Shown: positions 21,660-32,114 of the stretch, piece by piece | How positions within the stretch are numbered: the stretch's first letter is position 1 | Layout of the letters: each line of letters begins with the position of its first letter | DNA from: Azolla pinnata | Taxonomy: Eukaryota > Streptophyta > Polypodiopsida > Salviniales > Salviniaceae | Direction of reading: 5' to 3' | DNA: 64,000 nucleotides | Assembly: GCA_037176905.1 (NCBI GenBank) | Contig: JBBBWG010032974.1 | Span: 1 to 64,000 of the forward strand | Position numbers and translations under genes: made by a program | The notes under the pieces: generated by a model | What the model was told of the DNA's origin: nothing | What the model saw: only the letters and a program-made list of their open reading frames with translations | Databases searched by the model: none

Positions 21660-24600
21660 ATGCCATCAGTGTATAAAATCTTGAAAACATTGAATTCTGA
21701 CAAGAAGGCCCATTACTATATATTCACTCGATTAGCTCTCACATCCAAGATTTCAATTCGCTATACTCAAGATTTGACTCTTTCTCAATCCAGCATTCTG
21801 GCATCATCATCACAACTTTCCAAAGTGGCTGACCCAGGGAAACTCGATATCTCAACATCATCACCAGCATCATTTCATCCTCTCTCCAGAGTGGTCGATT
21901 CAGGGAAGCTTGATGCGTCGACATCGTCCAAGTTGTCATCGTCATCGTCATTTAATCATCATTCAAGAGTAGCGTACCCAGGAAAAGCTCATGTTTGGAC
22001 GATGTCATTACATTCCAAAGTACTCCAACCACGAATGACCATGTTAGGATCTAAAGTGGGCTCTGGGTTCTTTGCTAGATCATCCATTCATTCCCCTATA
22101 TTGCACAATTGCAGCTACAATTCTTATCATTCCTACAAAGTTTTGCTTGATCTAAACCAGGCCCTCAGATCAAATTGGCGTCTGCCATGGGCTCAGACCT
22201 ATTCATCCAACTGCACCAGTATCAACTATATAGGTGACGATTTGAGTAATAAGATCTACTCATCTGATGCTGTGCTTCGGCCAAAGATATCTTTGCTGAG
22301 TTTATGTTTTGCCATGCAATGGATCTTCCGTGGAAAAGTTATATCTTCAGCAGAGGAGATGCATCAAATTGCTCTTAACCAACCAAGATGGACTGCTAAC
22401 CTTGAAGATTCAAAGAGAGATAATAGGCACTTTTACACCAATCAGGGTGGAGGAGGAAGCACACAATTCGAGAGAAGTTTTACTACTTCTTTGGCTTTCC
22501 ATTTTCTGCAGTTGGCACAATATATATTGCCAATGCTCAGAGATTTGCTTCAAAAAGGAAGTCATGGTTTTACTTGCGGCGGAGCAACTGCCTTAATACA
22601 TTTAGGCTTGACGTTTGATTGCACTGCAGATAGTGAAAGATTTGGAGTTAAAGAAAAATTTCAAGAAAGGTTAGACTTCATTTCAGATCATCTTCCTGTC
22701 TCATTTCTATCTCTTTTATTTTCTTGTGTGCTGTGCTGTTTTTCTTATTCATTTGGATGTTTCAAATTATAGTTCAAGATAGTATTAACAATTATGAGAC
22801 GTTATGACAACAAATAATTGTCACAGTTAGACGTGATTTCTCAATATTAGTTTCAGAAGAAAAGTGTTCGTTGTGTTCTGTAAAAATCTTGAAATCTACA
22901 TGGTGAGAGAGGTAAGACCTACAGTGACTGAGAGAAAAACAGCATGTTTACTGTATTATGTCTCATCAGCAGTAAACAAGTCACATCTCAACCAAATTGC
23001 TCAAATTCTTTTTTCGTGGGATAGAACTTGTTGTCTAGGGGGTCTCAATACTATTGACCCTTGATACGTCCTAAGGTAATGGATTAGTAGATTCTATTAT
23101 TGTCCTCCTAAACTACAAGGAAGGAATTGATATTTGTTCATAGATAAACAAGATTTTAATCAATATGCTACGTAAGCAAAATAGATCAGTTTGATGCCTA
23201 GTGGAAGGGTTGGATTGAATCCTGCTATGGCTGCAACGTGAATCATACGTCTCACCTCGTGGCCATTACCAGCTACAAAGGCTGATGGAAGTATTATAGA
23301 AAAGCATTGGCATGTTATGTGTCTATTGAATCCCTTGATCTTGAGCATCTGATGTAATTATGAATTGAATTTTTCATGGAGGACATACCTGTTTAAGAGC
23401 TACTCATTCTAGGTCTTGAATTATCATTTATATGATCTAAGTTCCTATTGTGTGCGATTTGGATCCTAGAGAAAGCACACGTAACTTAGTATAATTTGGT
23501 GACTAGGTAGATGACATCAGGTATTTTTATCTGCAGGACTCATGAGAGCAAAGGATTGAAACTACTTTCGGCAGCCTTTTGTTTACCCCATCCAGATAAG
23601 GAAGATACAGGGGGAGAGGATGCCTATTTTATTTGTGCTGAAAAGCATGTAATTGGAGTTGCTGATGGAGTTGGAGGATGGGCGGATGTTGGTGTTGATG
23701 CTGGAGAGTATGCTCGTCAACTCATGAATCAATCTCTAATTGCTGTCCAACAAGAGCGAGGAGGCTATATCGATACTAGACAGATAATGCAGATAGCTCA
23801 TTCTAAGACACGTTGTAGAGGATCTTCGACGGCTTGCATTCTCGCCCTCTTAGACACTGTGAGCCACAGGCCTAACTAAAACAGGCTTGTTTTTGTTGAT
23901 TGAAATTATTTAATCATTTCCTTTTGTCTTATGCAGAAATTGCAAGCTACGAATCTTGGGGACAGTGGTTTCTTAGTTGTGAGAAATGGGAGGCTGGTTT
24001 TCAAATCACCATCTCAACAACATATTTTCAACTTTCCATTTCAGCTTGAAAATGGTGGAGGTGACCCTCCTGCTGCTGCAGAGGTATTTGTTGTATATAT
24101 GCATTCATGACGAAACTGTCCTATATTTGCAACATTCTGGTCATGCTCAACAAAAGAAGAGACTGAAGATTAGAAATATAGGTCACATATATTCTAGGGT
24201 TGCATAGTCTCGTGCAAATAATTTCAGGTCCATGTGGGTCCTTGCTTTCTGAAAAACGACAGGTAGTGTCTGTTGAAAATAAGAGCCCAAATGCTAGAAA
24301 TGTGGATTACATGAATTTCTAGGGCCTCATCTGTGAAGTTGTTGGACTGCTCATTTACATTGGTTCACTTTTTACCCTGGTTGAGAGAGCAGATAAATTT
24401 TCAATGTTGTGTTGCTGACACTAGAGATTTCTCACCTCATGTGTCACAGATCATGTTTCTAGCTATCTTTGTGGACGATATGCATAGGTAACTTGAAATT
24501 TATGTAAATTGCAAATAAAATCTTACCTGGCATTATGATTCCCAACAGGTTTTTACCATTGATGTTGCGGTAGGAGATGTTATTGTTGCTGGCACAGATG

Positions 24601-24833
24601 GGCTTTTTGACAACTTATATGATACTGAAGTGGTGAGCATGGTAGTGCAAGCTACCCGATCTGGTGCAAGGCCAGATGTTACTGCTAAAAAGATAGCATC
24701 TCTAGCTAGGGAGCGGGCTGCTGATTGCAATAGGCGGACCCCATATGCTTCAGCGGCTCAAGATGCTGGTTTTCGATTCAATGGAGGGAAAATGGATGAT
24801 ATTACTGTACTTGTGTCTTACGTTGTGCAGTGA
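21660..24833 (+). CDS. Protein phosphatase 2C, PTC7/PP2C55-like
   Basis: A metal-dependent Ser/Thr phosphatase of the organelle-type PTC7 branch (Arabidopsis PP2C55/PP2C80 group). Four coding exons: 21660-22669, 23537-23858, 23937-24083, 24549-24833; GT-AG, in frame, 587 aa. The phosphatase domain starts about residue 341 (KLLSAAFCLPHP). It shows GGEDAYF and VADGVGGWADVGVD, where Asp residues bind metal, RGSSTACI, ATNLGDSGF, GTDGLFDNLYD and KMDDITVLVSYV at the end. The first exon codes about 336 residues of Ser-rich, low-complexity sequence, then a Met-Trp-Ile-Phe-rich part. The family normally has a shorter N-terminus (whole proteins about 300-470 aa), so the true start may lie further in or the region may diverge rapidly. 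Plastid or mitochondrial targeting is plausible but not shown. Confidence 0.88.
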
Positions 24834-26518
24834 GAGTTGAACCTGTCTATACATGTGTATTATGCGGTGCATTCTTCTGGTGCAAACAAGCAAGCTCAAA
24901 AGACTGAAAATTACAGACATACATACCTACATACATACACACATATATATATATAGCTTCATTGATTGGGTGCTACAGATAGTTTTGACTTGGATGTGGA
25001 CCCAGCTGCATGATAGAAAGTTGAATAAATTGCAGAAAGTTTTTTGAGGTGAACATCAAGTGGGAGTAAAATCAACATCAAGATTCTTTCTAAAGGTCAA
25101 TCTGCAGTGAAGGTTCTATACTAGCAGGAAGAAGTGATGATGATATACGATCACAGTATACTCAAGGCTTGAATTTTAATGATCTGTAAAATGGAAGCCT
25201 TCTAAACCTTCCAATTTTGTAGTATTCTTCATCATAACCATGTGATCCTAGTGTTTTGACTTGTCACATCGCATGCTATCTAAGACCCACTTGTATGGTT
25301 GTGAACCAAAGTTGCTGTATAGCATATTTGTCTCAAGATGCAATTGCACAATATGCTTGATTGTGAACTTCATAATAGTTTATGGATTTTGTGTATGTGC
25401 TGTATGTGAATCTGTTTTGTGCAATGCACAAACGTTAGACTTTCAGTCTTGCTCTTTCTTGCTTTGCCCTTTATTCGCAGTAGTGATTGCCTGAAATAGG
25501 CAATTTGTTTTTCCTTTCAGACCTTTTTATCTCGTTTGGAGCCTTCTTTCCCTCAGAAATGATGTGGGCGTACTCGGTCATTTTTGTAAAGTTTAGAGGG
25601 ATGTCTTTTGCAGCTTTATGACTTAAGATTTTCTCGTTTATTTTCTTTCAAGATTTAGGTCTATTCTGCATGATGATCCTGAAACAGATAAGTTGTTGTG
25701 TTAGCATTTGTGGATCTGATTGATTACATCAGACAAATTTCTTGCTTCCTTTGGCTGGCTATGAACAGATAAACGTCGAGGAACAAAAATATTTTCTAAT
25801 TTGTCATATCAATCTAACTAAACACGGATCGGCATAGCTGCACAGAAATGACCAATTGTCTACTTGTTTTAGTAGTTTTGGGCGGCCTTTCACTTGTTTG
25901 TAATGGGAGTGAATTGGTTCTGTTACTTTCTTTGTTCATATAATTTCCTTGTTCTTCAGACCCATGAAGAAGCCGCAATTCATATGTATTTTCCCTCTTT
26001 TCTTGATGGCAAGCTGAATGAAATTCAGGTGGCAGACACTTTCAGAACCATCACAAAGAGCATGGATTTTTTTATCTGTTTTTCTCTGTGCTAGACATTA
26101 GTGGAATTGCTCCATGATATGTACACTGCTTTACTAGACAAAATTCTCAGTTAGCAGCCAAGTAACTTAGCTGCAGCTGAACCAATTTTTCTAGTTAGGC
26201 TTGAAGAACATGCTCTCAGGTAACAGCCAAGTGACTGAGCTACAGCTGTTTGGCATGGATGGATGGAGATCTAAAGACACACATTGGATGGATAGATAGA
26301 CTGTCCTGTACCTCACTTAATTAGCTCAAAACAAGTTAAAAATTACCAGTTTCTAACCTTTATGCATATACCTCAAAGTAGAGAAGGATGTTAGACATAA
26401 ATATTCTGCTTAAACGGCTTGAACCTTTGAGCAACATATTTAGCAGCACCCTCACAGCTTTTGGAAGTGTGAAAGTTTGCCCAACTCTGTATAAAAAAAT
26501 GATTTCCATTGAAAGAAT
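24834..26518. other. Intergenic between PP2C and the TPR gene (tail to tail)
   Basis: The first part is the PP2C 3' UTR with TACATACA and (TA)n runs at about 24918-24955. Around 26148-26250 a module of about 60-70 bp (CTCAG-TARCAGCCAAGT-ACT-AGCT-CAGCTG) occurs twice. The rest, including the frame at 25894-26094, shows nothing recognisable. Confidence 0.5.
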
Positions 26519-29260
26519 TTAAGAATTTTTACTTGTTCGTTTACACGCTTCTACGCAATAGAGATTTAACCTATCCTTGACTACTTCCAATTCACCGTTG
26601 TACTCTTTAAAGAAGTAGAGTTTCCCATCTCTTGCACTTGACAGGGGCACCCTTCCACTGCTATAACACAAAGAGCATAAGATGAAACTAGAGCCGGTTT
26701 CCTTGAACCAAGGTCCGGAGACAGGATAGCTGCAAACTGAGCAAGTTTTCCTGCTACTAACCTCCTTTTCAAGTTTTTCCAAGACACTTAAGACCCCAAA
26801 TCCTCGATCAGGGTCATCAAGCATTTCAACAAACTCTGGGAACGACAGGCTTACATACCGATCCCTGCTCTCCTCAACAGCACTACCATCGCCACTATGA
26901 CATAGATTACTTTCTACTGCAGAAGAGTGACGATAACATGCCTGCAAAACTCGCAAAAACTTCCTCGCATCTTGCTTTGAGATCTCTCCATCCATGGTCT
27001 GAGATGAGCGATAAACTAGGGCATCGAACGCAGTGTGCTTTCTCTTCTCTAGAGAGCCACTGCAGACAAGTGCAAGAACGGCGAATGTCATGCCGAGGTC
27101 CACTTTTCCTGACCCAGATACATCCAAGGCAGCCAAAACCCTTTCATTGATGGCCTTCATGGCACCTTGGAAGGCCTCTGGCTTCAGAAAACGAAGCAAA
27201 CGCTTTATAACCTTCTCCAATGCCTCCTTCCGAATGAGCTTCTCGGATATCCCCACACGTGAGTTTAACATGGGCAATAAAAACTGGTTGAGCTCTCTGA
27301 TAAGATTGGCCACATTGCACCTGTTAAGCCTCGTACACCTTTGGAACTCCCTTATATCAAGAGCATACATGAGCAACTCTCGAGGGGTCGTGTTTGCATT
27401 TGCTCGCTGAAAACATGATGGTTTGACTTCAATGAAGCTACTTCCACCCCTTGATCTGTCCCCTGAATCCAAATCAAGCACATGTGTCTGCAACTCTTGA
27501 GAGATGGTGGAGTTTCCAATTCCTGGCTTTGAACCTGATGATTCAGCTTCTAGGGGGGCATTTCCATCACTCGATCTCTCCACCAAATCTACCGAAATGG
27601 GTTTCATCACACTGTCAGGGACATCTTTAGGCTTCTTTCCCTTACTTCTGACATGTACCATTGCATCATACACCTCGGATCGCCCCGTCATTCTATAGGC
27701 TTTTTTGAATGCCCTTCTTGCTTCAGCAATGTCACCACCACCGAGCAAAGACACTGCCTTGTTTATCTGAGCCCTCCAATTAGTGGGATCCAAGTCAAGC
27801 ACCTTGGAATATGCATCACATGCTTTCCTGTATTGCTTTATGTCTTTCAGCAAAGTTGCAAGGTTATATAGAGCTTCAACATGGTCCCCTTTCAACTCCA
27901 GCGCCTTATTATATTCAGAGATAGCTGCATTATGATCTCCTAATGAGTGTAAAACTGACCCGAGCTCACAGTGGGCATCAGCATAATCTGGGTGCAAGAG
28001 AATAGATTCGACGAGCGCCTCTTTTGCTGCGTTATATTCACCAAGACCATAAAGGGCACTACCAAGTAATTTGAGTGCTCGATAATGTCTAGGCTCCTTA
28101 ATGGCTGCCTCCTTGTAATGTTCACAGGCACTGAGTAGCATCCCATCAGCCTCCAAAGCAATGCCTAGATTTACATGTATCTGCGGAAGAAGGGATCTCC
28201 ATCGGCCAGCATCCGTCTCACCCGTATTCAAACCCAGTGTGTAAGATTTAATAGCCTCTGGCATTTTACCAAGCGAATAAAAGCAGTTCCCTTGTTGAAA
28301 GAGGGGCCTCAAATCAATAGGTTTCAGACCACGAGCTCGCTCGAAGCTCACTAGGGCTTCCTTGTACAGTTTATGGTCGAACAAAGTCCTTCCGATGGCC
28401 ATGTGGGCATCGAAAGCCTCATCCTGTGTCCGGGACTGATCTGCCTTCTTCCGAAGTTCATCCATTCCTTTCTGGAAATGTGCATAATCCTGTCCAGATT
28501 CACTGGTCATGGAATCGGGTGGACCCCACCCTTTGCATAGCGGCATCTTGCCACCTGCCATGCACATGGGCCCACAAGATGACATGATGTTGACGCCATG
28601 CATAGGCCCACAAGATGACATGATGTTGACACCATGGATAGGCCCACAATTTGACATTCTACCGCCATGGTTACCATCATTCTCATTATTACCACAAAAA
28701 CTAGAGGAGAGATCCTGTTTCTGGCTACCCTTGACTCTGCTTTCCGTTTTCATTTCAAGTTTCCTTACCAGCATCTCTACCTCTTCGATCAAAGCCCATG
28801 TATCATCATAGATAATACCGTTTCGGGGCGAAATAGCCCAGGATCCTGGAGGAGTTCTGGTCGCAACGCTTGAACTGCTAGACACATTTTCTCCACCTTC
28901 TCTCGTTTCTTCGATGGACTTTTTAGTAGATACTTTCGCATTTTTGTCTAGTTCTAAACCCAGAGCATTGAAGTCCCTGTCAATGTCACCCGCTCCATCG
29001 TCGTAGGTTTGAAGCAGCCCATCGAAGCAAAGTCCGAGCTCGGGCTCGATGTAGTCTCCATAGGTCCGGAAAATCTCCTCCAGTATGGCATCGATATGTT
29101 CTTCGTTGAAGCTAAGCGTCGGGTTCACCGCCACCATGAAGGCGGACATCTCGTCTCTGTTAAGGTGCCCATCATTGTTGAAATCAAACTTCTGGAAGAT
29201 TTTTCTAACCTTTCGGATGCGGATTGGGCTGGAAGGTCGAGAAAGCAAGCTGGAGCCCAT
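26519..29260 (-). CDS. EF-hand and TPR-repeat calcium-binding protein
   Basis: An intronless 913-aa frame matching the plant-specific family of Arabidopsis At1g05150/At2g32450. An N-terminal EF-hand has a canonical loop at residues 26-37 (DFNNDGHLNRDE) with Asp and Asn ligands and Glu at position 12. A Ser/Gly-rich linker follows, with a 12-aa tandem repeat. TPR repeats span about 275-530, with classical positions such as GNCFYSLGKMPEAIKSY, LGSALYGLGEYNAAKEALV, ELGSVLHSLGDHNAAI and YNLATLLKDIKQYRKA. A helical C-terminal domain ends with a CxxC...CxxC pair (CSVC at about 838 and CSLC about 20 residues later) that could hold zinc. The molecular role is not established; a calcium-responsive scaffold is the natural inference. 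The start is the MGSSLLS methionine at 29260, giving the EF-hand about 25 residues in, as in relatives. Confidence 0.95.
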   Translation of the reverse strand: MGSSLLSRPSSPIRIRKVRKIFQKFDFNNDGHLNRDEMSAFMVAVNPTLSFNEEHIDAILEEIFRTYGDYIEPELGLCFDGLLQTYDDGAGDIDRDFNALGLELDKNAKVSTKKSIEETREGGENVSSSSSVATRTPPGSWAISPRNGIIYDDTWALIEEVEMLVRKLEMKTESRVKGSQKQDLSSSFCGNNENDGNHGGRMSNCGPIHGVNIMSSCGPMHGVNIMSSCGPMCMAGGKMPLCKGWGPPDSMTSESGQDYAHFQKGMDELRKKADQSRTQDEAFDAHMAIGRTLFDHKLYKEALVSFERARGLKPIDLRPLFQQGNCFYSLGKMPEAIKSYTLGLNTGETDAGRWRSLLPQIHVNLGIALEADGMLLSACEHYKEAAIKEPRHYRALKLLGSALYGLGEYNAAKEALVESILLHPDYADAHCELGSVLHSLGDHNAAISEYNKALELKGDHVEALYNLATLLKDIKQYRKACDAYSKVLDLDPTNWRAQINKAVSLLGGGDIAEARRAFKKAYRMTGRSEVYDAMVHVRSKGKKPKDVPDSVMKPISVDLVERSSDGNAPLEAESSGSKPGIGNSTISQELQTHVLDLDSGDRSRGGSSFIEVKPSCFQRANANTTPRELLMYALDIREFQRCTRLNRCNVANLIRELNQFLLPMLNSRVGISEKLIRKEALEKVIKRLLRFLKPEAFQGAMKAINERVLAALDVSGSGKVDLGMTFAVLALVCSGSLEKRKHTAFDALVYRSSQTMDGEISKQDARKFLRVLQACYRHSSAVESNLCHSGDGSAVEESRDRYVSLSFPEFVEMLDDPDRGFGVLSVLEKLEKEVSSRKTCSVCSYPVSGPWFKETGSSFILCSLCYSSGRVPLSSARDGKLYFFKEYNGELEVVKDRLNLYCVEACKRTSKNS
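28568..28675 (-). repeat. 36-bp in-frame tandem repeat in the TPR gene
   Basis: Three adjacent units of 36 bp encode a 12-residue repeat GPMHGVNIMSSC, the first complete, the others slightly varied (GPIHGVNIMSSC, GPMCMAGG). The array sits in the variable linker between the EF-hand and the TPR domain and keeps the frame. Confidence 0.88.
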
Positions 29261-30140
29261 GGATCTTCCGCAGAATTCGAAGAAGCTCTTGAGGGAAGAA
29301 GTCCGATGGGTTTCTTCTTCTGCCTTTCTTTTCTCACCTTTGCTTCCTTCAAAATGAGGTAAGGCTTCCCGAGCGTTGCTTCACGCTGTGAGAACCCAAG
29401 CATGGCTTTGCTTCCTCCAATCCAAGCGTTTGCATACGATCATGGTGGTGGGTGGTGGGCTTACAGGATTCAAAAGCAACATCTTTTGAGTGCAGCGGAA
29501 AGCAAGACGGAAGGGTGAGGATTCTGCGGAGGGAAGATGAGGAAGAAAGAAGAGAAGGAGCAGAGGACAGTCACATCAGAGCGTGGCTCTTTCTCTACTG
29601 TGGAGCAGAGAAGCTTTGCAGGCAGCCTAAAGGGAAGAGATTCCCGCAGTGGGGCATAACGTGTACACTCGGAAAATGTACATATACGGAGTACACGTAC
29701 GGTATGTGTACGAATCTGTAGGTATATGTACGTGTGGGATGTACATGTATATGCATGTGTGTATGGACACCTCGTTGCACATACATACATACATGCATGC
29801 ATGTATGTATGTGCGCACACATCTTTGTACATACATACATATGTACATGCTACACACATACAAACATGCACAAAGATGTACAGATAGATCTGATCCATCA
29901 ATCTTGGAGCCATTTCCAGAGTATTTGTGGAGCCATTTCCAAAGTATTTGTCTCGCGGATTGGTAGAATGAACGGTCTGTGTTGCTCACTCATTCTGACA
30001 CCATCGTCACTATGACGATCATCACTATCATCATTACCTGATATCATCATCACCACCACCATCATTATCATTATCATTATCACCGGTGGGGACATAAGAG
30101 AATATGTATATCTATATATATAGATATAGATACATCATAC
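29261..30140. repeat. Upstream region of the TPR gene with simple repeats
   Basis: Contains GTACATACATACATACATGC and its reverse near 29777-29850, forming an imperfect palindrome; a 24-bp direct repeat GGAGCCATTTCCARAGTATT at about 29908 and 29931; ATC/ATT trinucleotides at about 30018-30083; and a perfect small palindrome ATATCTATATATATAGATAT at about 30107-30126. Frames here are repeat artefacts. The 5' UTR and promoter of the minus-strand TPR gene must lie in its first part. Confidence 0.7.
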
Positions 30141-32114
30141 ATTGCACCGACAAAGTTAAGCGAGCAACACCAGACCAACTCAACTGAGTAAGCTCACAAA
30201 GAGAGGAAATTGTCCAATCCTTATGCGACACCCGCGCATATTTACTGTACAAAGTATCCAAAACTCAAATCAACGTTAGAGCCCCCCTCCCCCCCCGCAT
30301 GTTGTTCATACATTATTTATGATTTCCCCACTATGTAGATGGCACTTGGTTTTTGTGAAGAAGCCAAGCATTTCAGTCTATATACATTGTCTGGTTTTTT
30401 GACTGACTATAGGATCAGGATGTCAATGCATAGTGGAGATAAGATCTTATGATTTCTCTTCTCTCAAAGATATCAATCATCACATGTGCCTGCCTCACAT
30501 ATACTATTGTCAAAAGAGTTCTATCTTTTGCTTGATGATCTGCCGTATCTTTTTTATAGTAGCTTGCTTTAAACAGACGATCTCAAAAAGTGCCCCATAG
30601 GCTTGATCTTCAATTGATCACAAAAACCCATGAAAACATGAAGAACTCACTGAATAGGCAAATGAAAGAGCTATTGTGCCATCCTCGCCTTATGACAGCG
30701 AAAGACAATTTGTGACACATGTATGGACAATCGAGCCATTGATAAAATCATTATCTGGTATCGTGGGCCCATATCTCGACTAGATTATTTGTTAGATCAA
30801 GTACGTAACTGGTGCCCGAATAATGTGTTAAACTTGGTGGCTAATACCAGATCAAGATTCAGCTTGCTGATAACTATTAAACAGCCTTCAAAGACGAGAG
30901 AAAGACTTTGCCAATGGCTTAGACGATTTGTTAGATCAACTAAGTAATGCCCAAACTATTCACCAAACTCGATGTAAAAAGTAGTTACCACCAGATTAAG
31001 GTTTGACCAGGTCATTAATAATGAACGGTCTTCGAAGTTGAGGTGATTTGCAAGATCAACTAAGTGGGGTGGCTACTTGGTGATGAATAGAAAGCAGGGA
31101 CGCTACAAATAACTAGGGATTTCCGTGGCTTACTTTTTTTTTCTGAGTGATCACTTACCAAATCTTGAGACCCTTTATTAGTATTCATGTTGTGTAGCCG
31201 ATTTCGCTTATGTATAAATTCAAAGATTTCTGAAGGTCTTCCATCAAGTAACGATGTATTCATGGCACAGATGTATCATCATTTTAGGGTTTTCTTATAC
31301 TCGTCAATGGTCAAACAAGCCAAGTTCCAAGTTTCTATGGTCTATCAACATGATGTGAAGGCCCTAAATGCAACAATTGAAGTGGTGGTGGAATAAATAT
31401 ATGTTACTTCCCAAGTTCCAATTTAACAGTTGATAATTATGATACCCTTTCTTGCATGTCCAACGATTACAGCCTTGTAATTCGTCAATCTCTCGGTTCA
31501 CATCTGATCCGCTTTTCCACTATTTCTACCATCAATTAGTCAATGTTTAATCAAAAACCTTCCATTAATATCCTACTCCTCTAGGGAACTATAAGTGCCA
31601 TCTAGCTCGGAAGACAATGCTTTTCCCACAAACTCTTTTCTATACATTTTCCAAAACAGGCCACTAAGTTAATTGGCTCCAACTTGTGTCAGGAGAAAAG
31701 ACTCTGTTTCGGGCAATGTATACACATGGACACTGCAACCAATATACTTTATTTACGGGCCCTTTCCTCACGATGTTCCATACATCGGCAATGTGCTGTG
31801 CACACTTCAGTTTGACGAACCCCGTTTCAATGTAATTCATTCCCTGGGGTGTTAAGAGGCTGGACAAGTGGGTAGAATCACAAACCTTGGGGATTCGGTA
31901 GTACTGATCCTTCGTAAAGCTGGGCATGGACTAATTGCAATTTCGATCCTTGTTAGGGGCACCATGTCGTATTGAGGGCCTTGATCTCACCACCTTCCTT
32001 GATCTCACCACTAGAATCAATGGTGGTTCCAAAAACACGGTCAGATCCTAGAAGAAATACATTTTTCTCTTAAAAAACACTGAAAAGAGCTACTTTTATG
32101 TGTCTGGAACTAAC
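30141..32114. other. Intergenic between the TPR gene and MSH4, with a diverged tandem repeat
   Basis: At about 30783, 30925 and 31046 a GATTTGTTAGATCAACTAAG-like core recurs with partly similar following sequence, suggesting an old tandem unit of 120-145 bp. Flanks contain a C run at about 30284-30297. The minus frame at 31664-31927 has no domain I recognise. No gene is supported. Confidence 0.5.

Noticed and set aside
31664-31927. 87-codon minus frame downstream of MSH4
   Set aside because: No recognised domain and no splice link to MSH4, whose stop is already placed at 32115.
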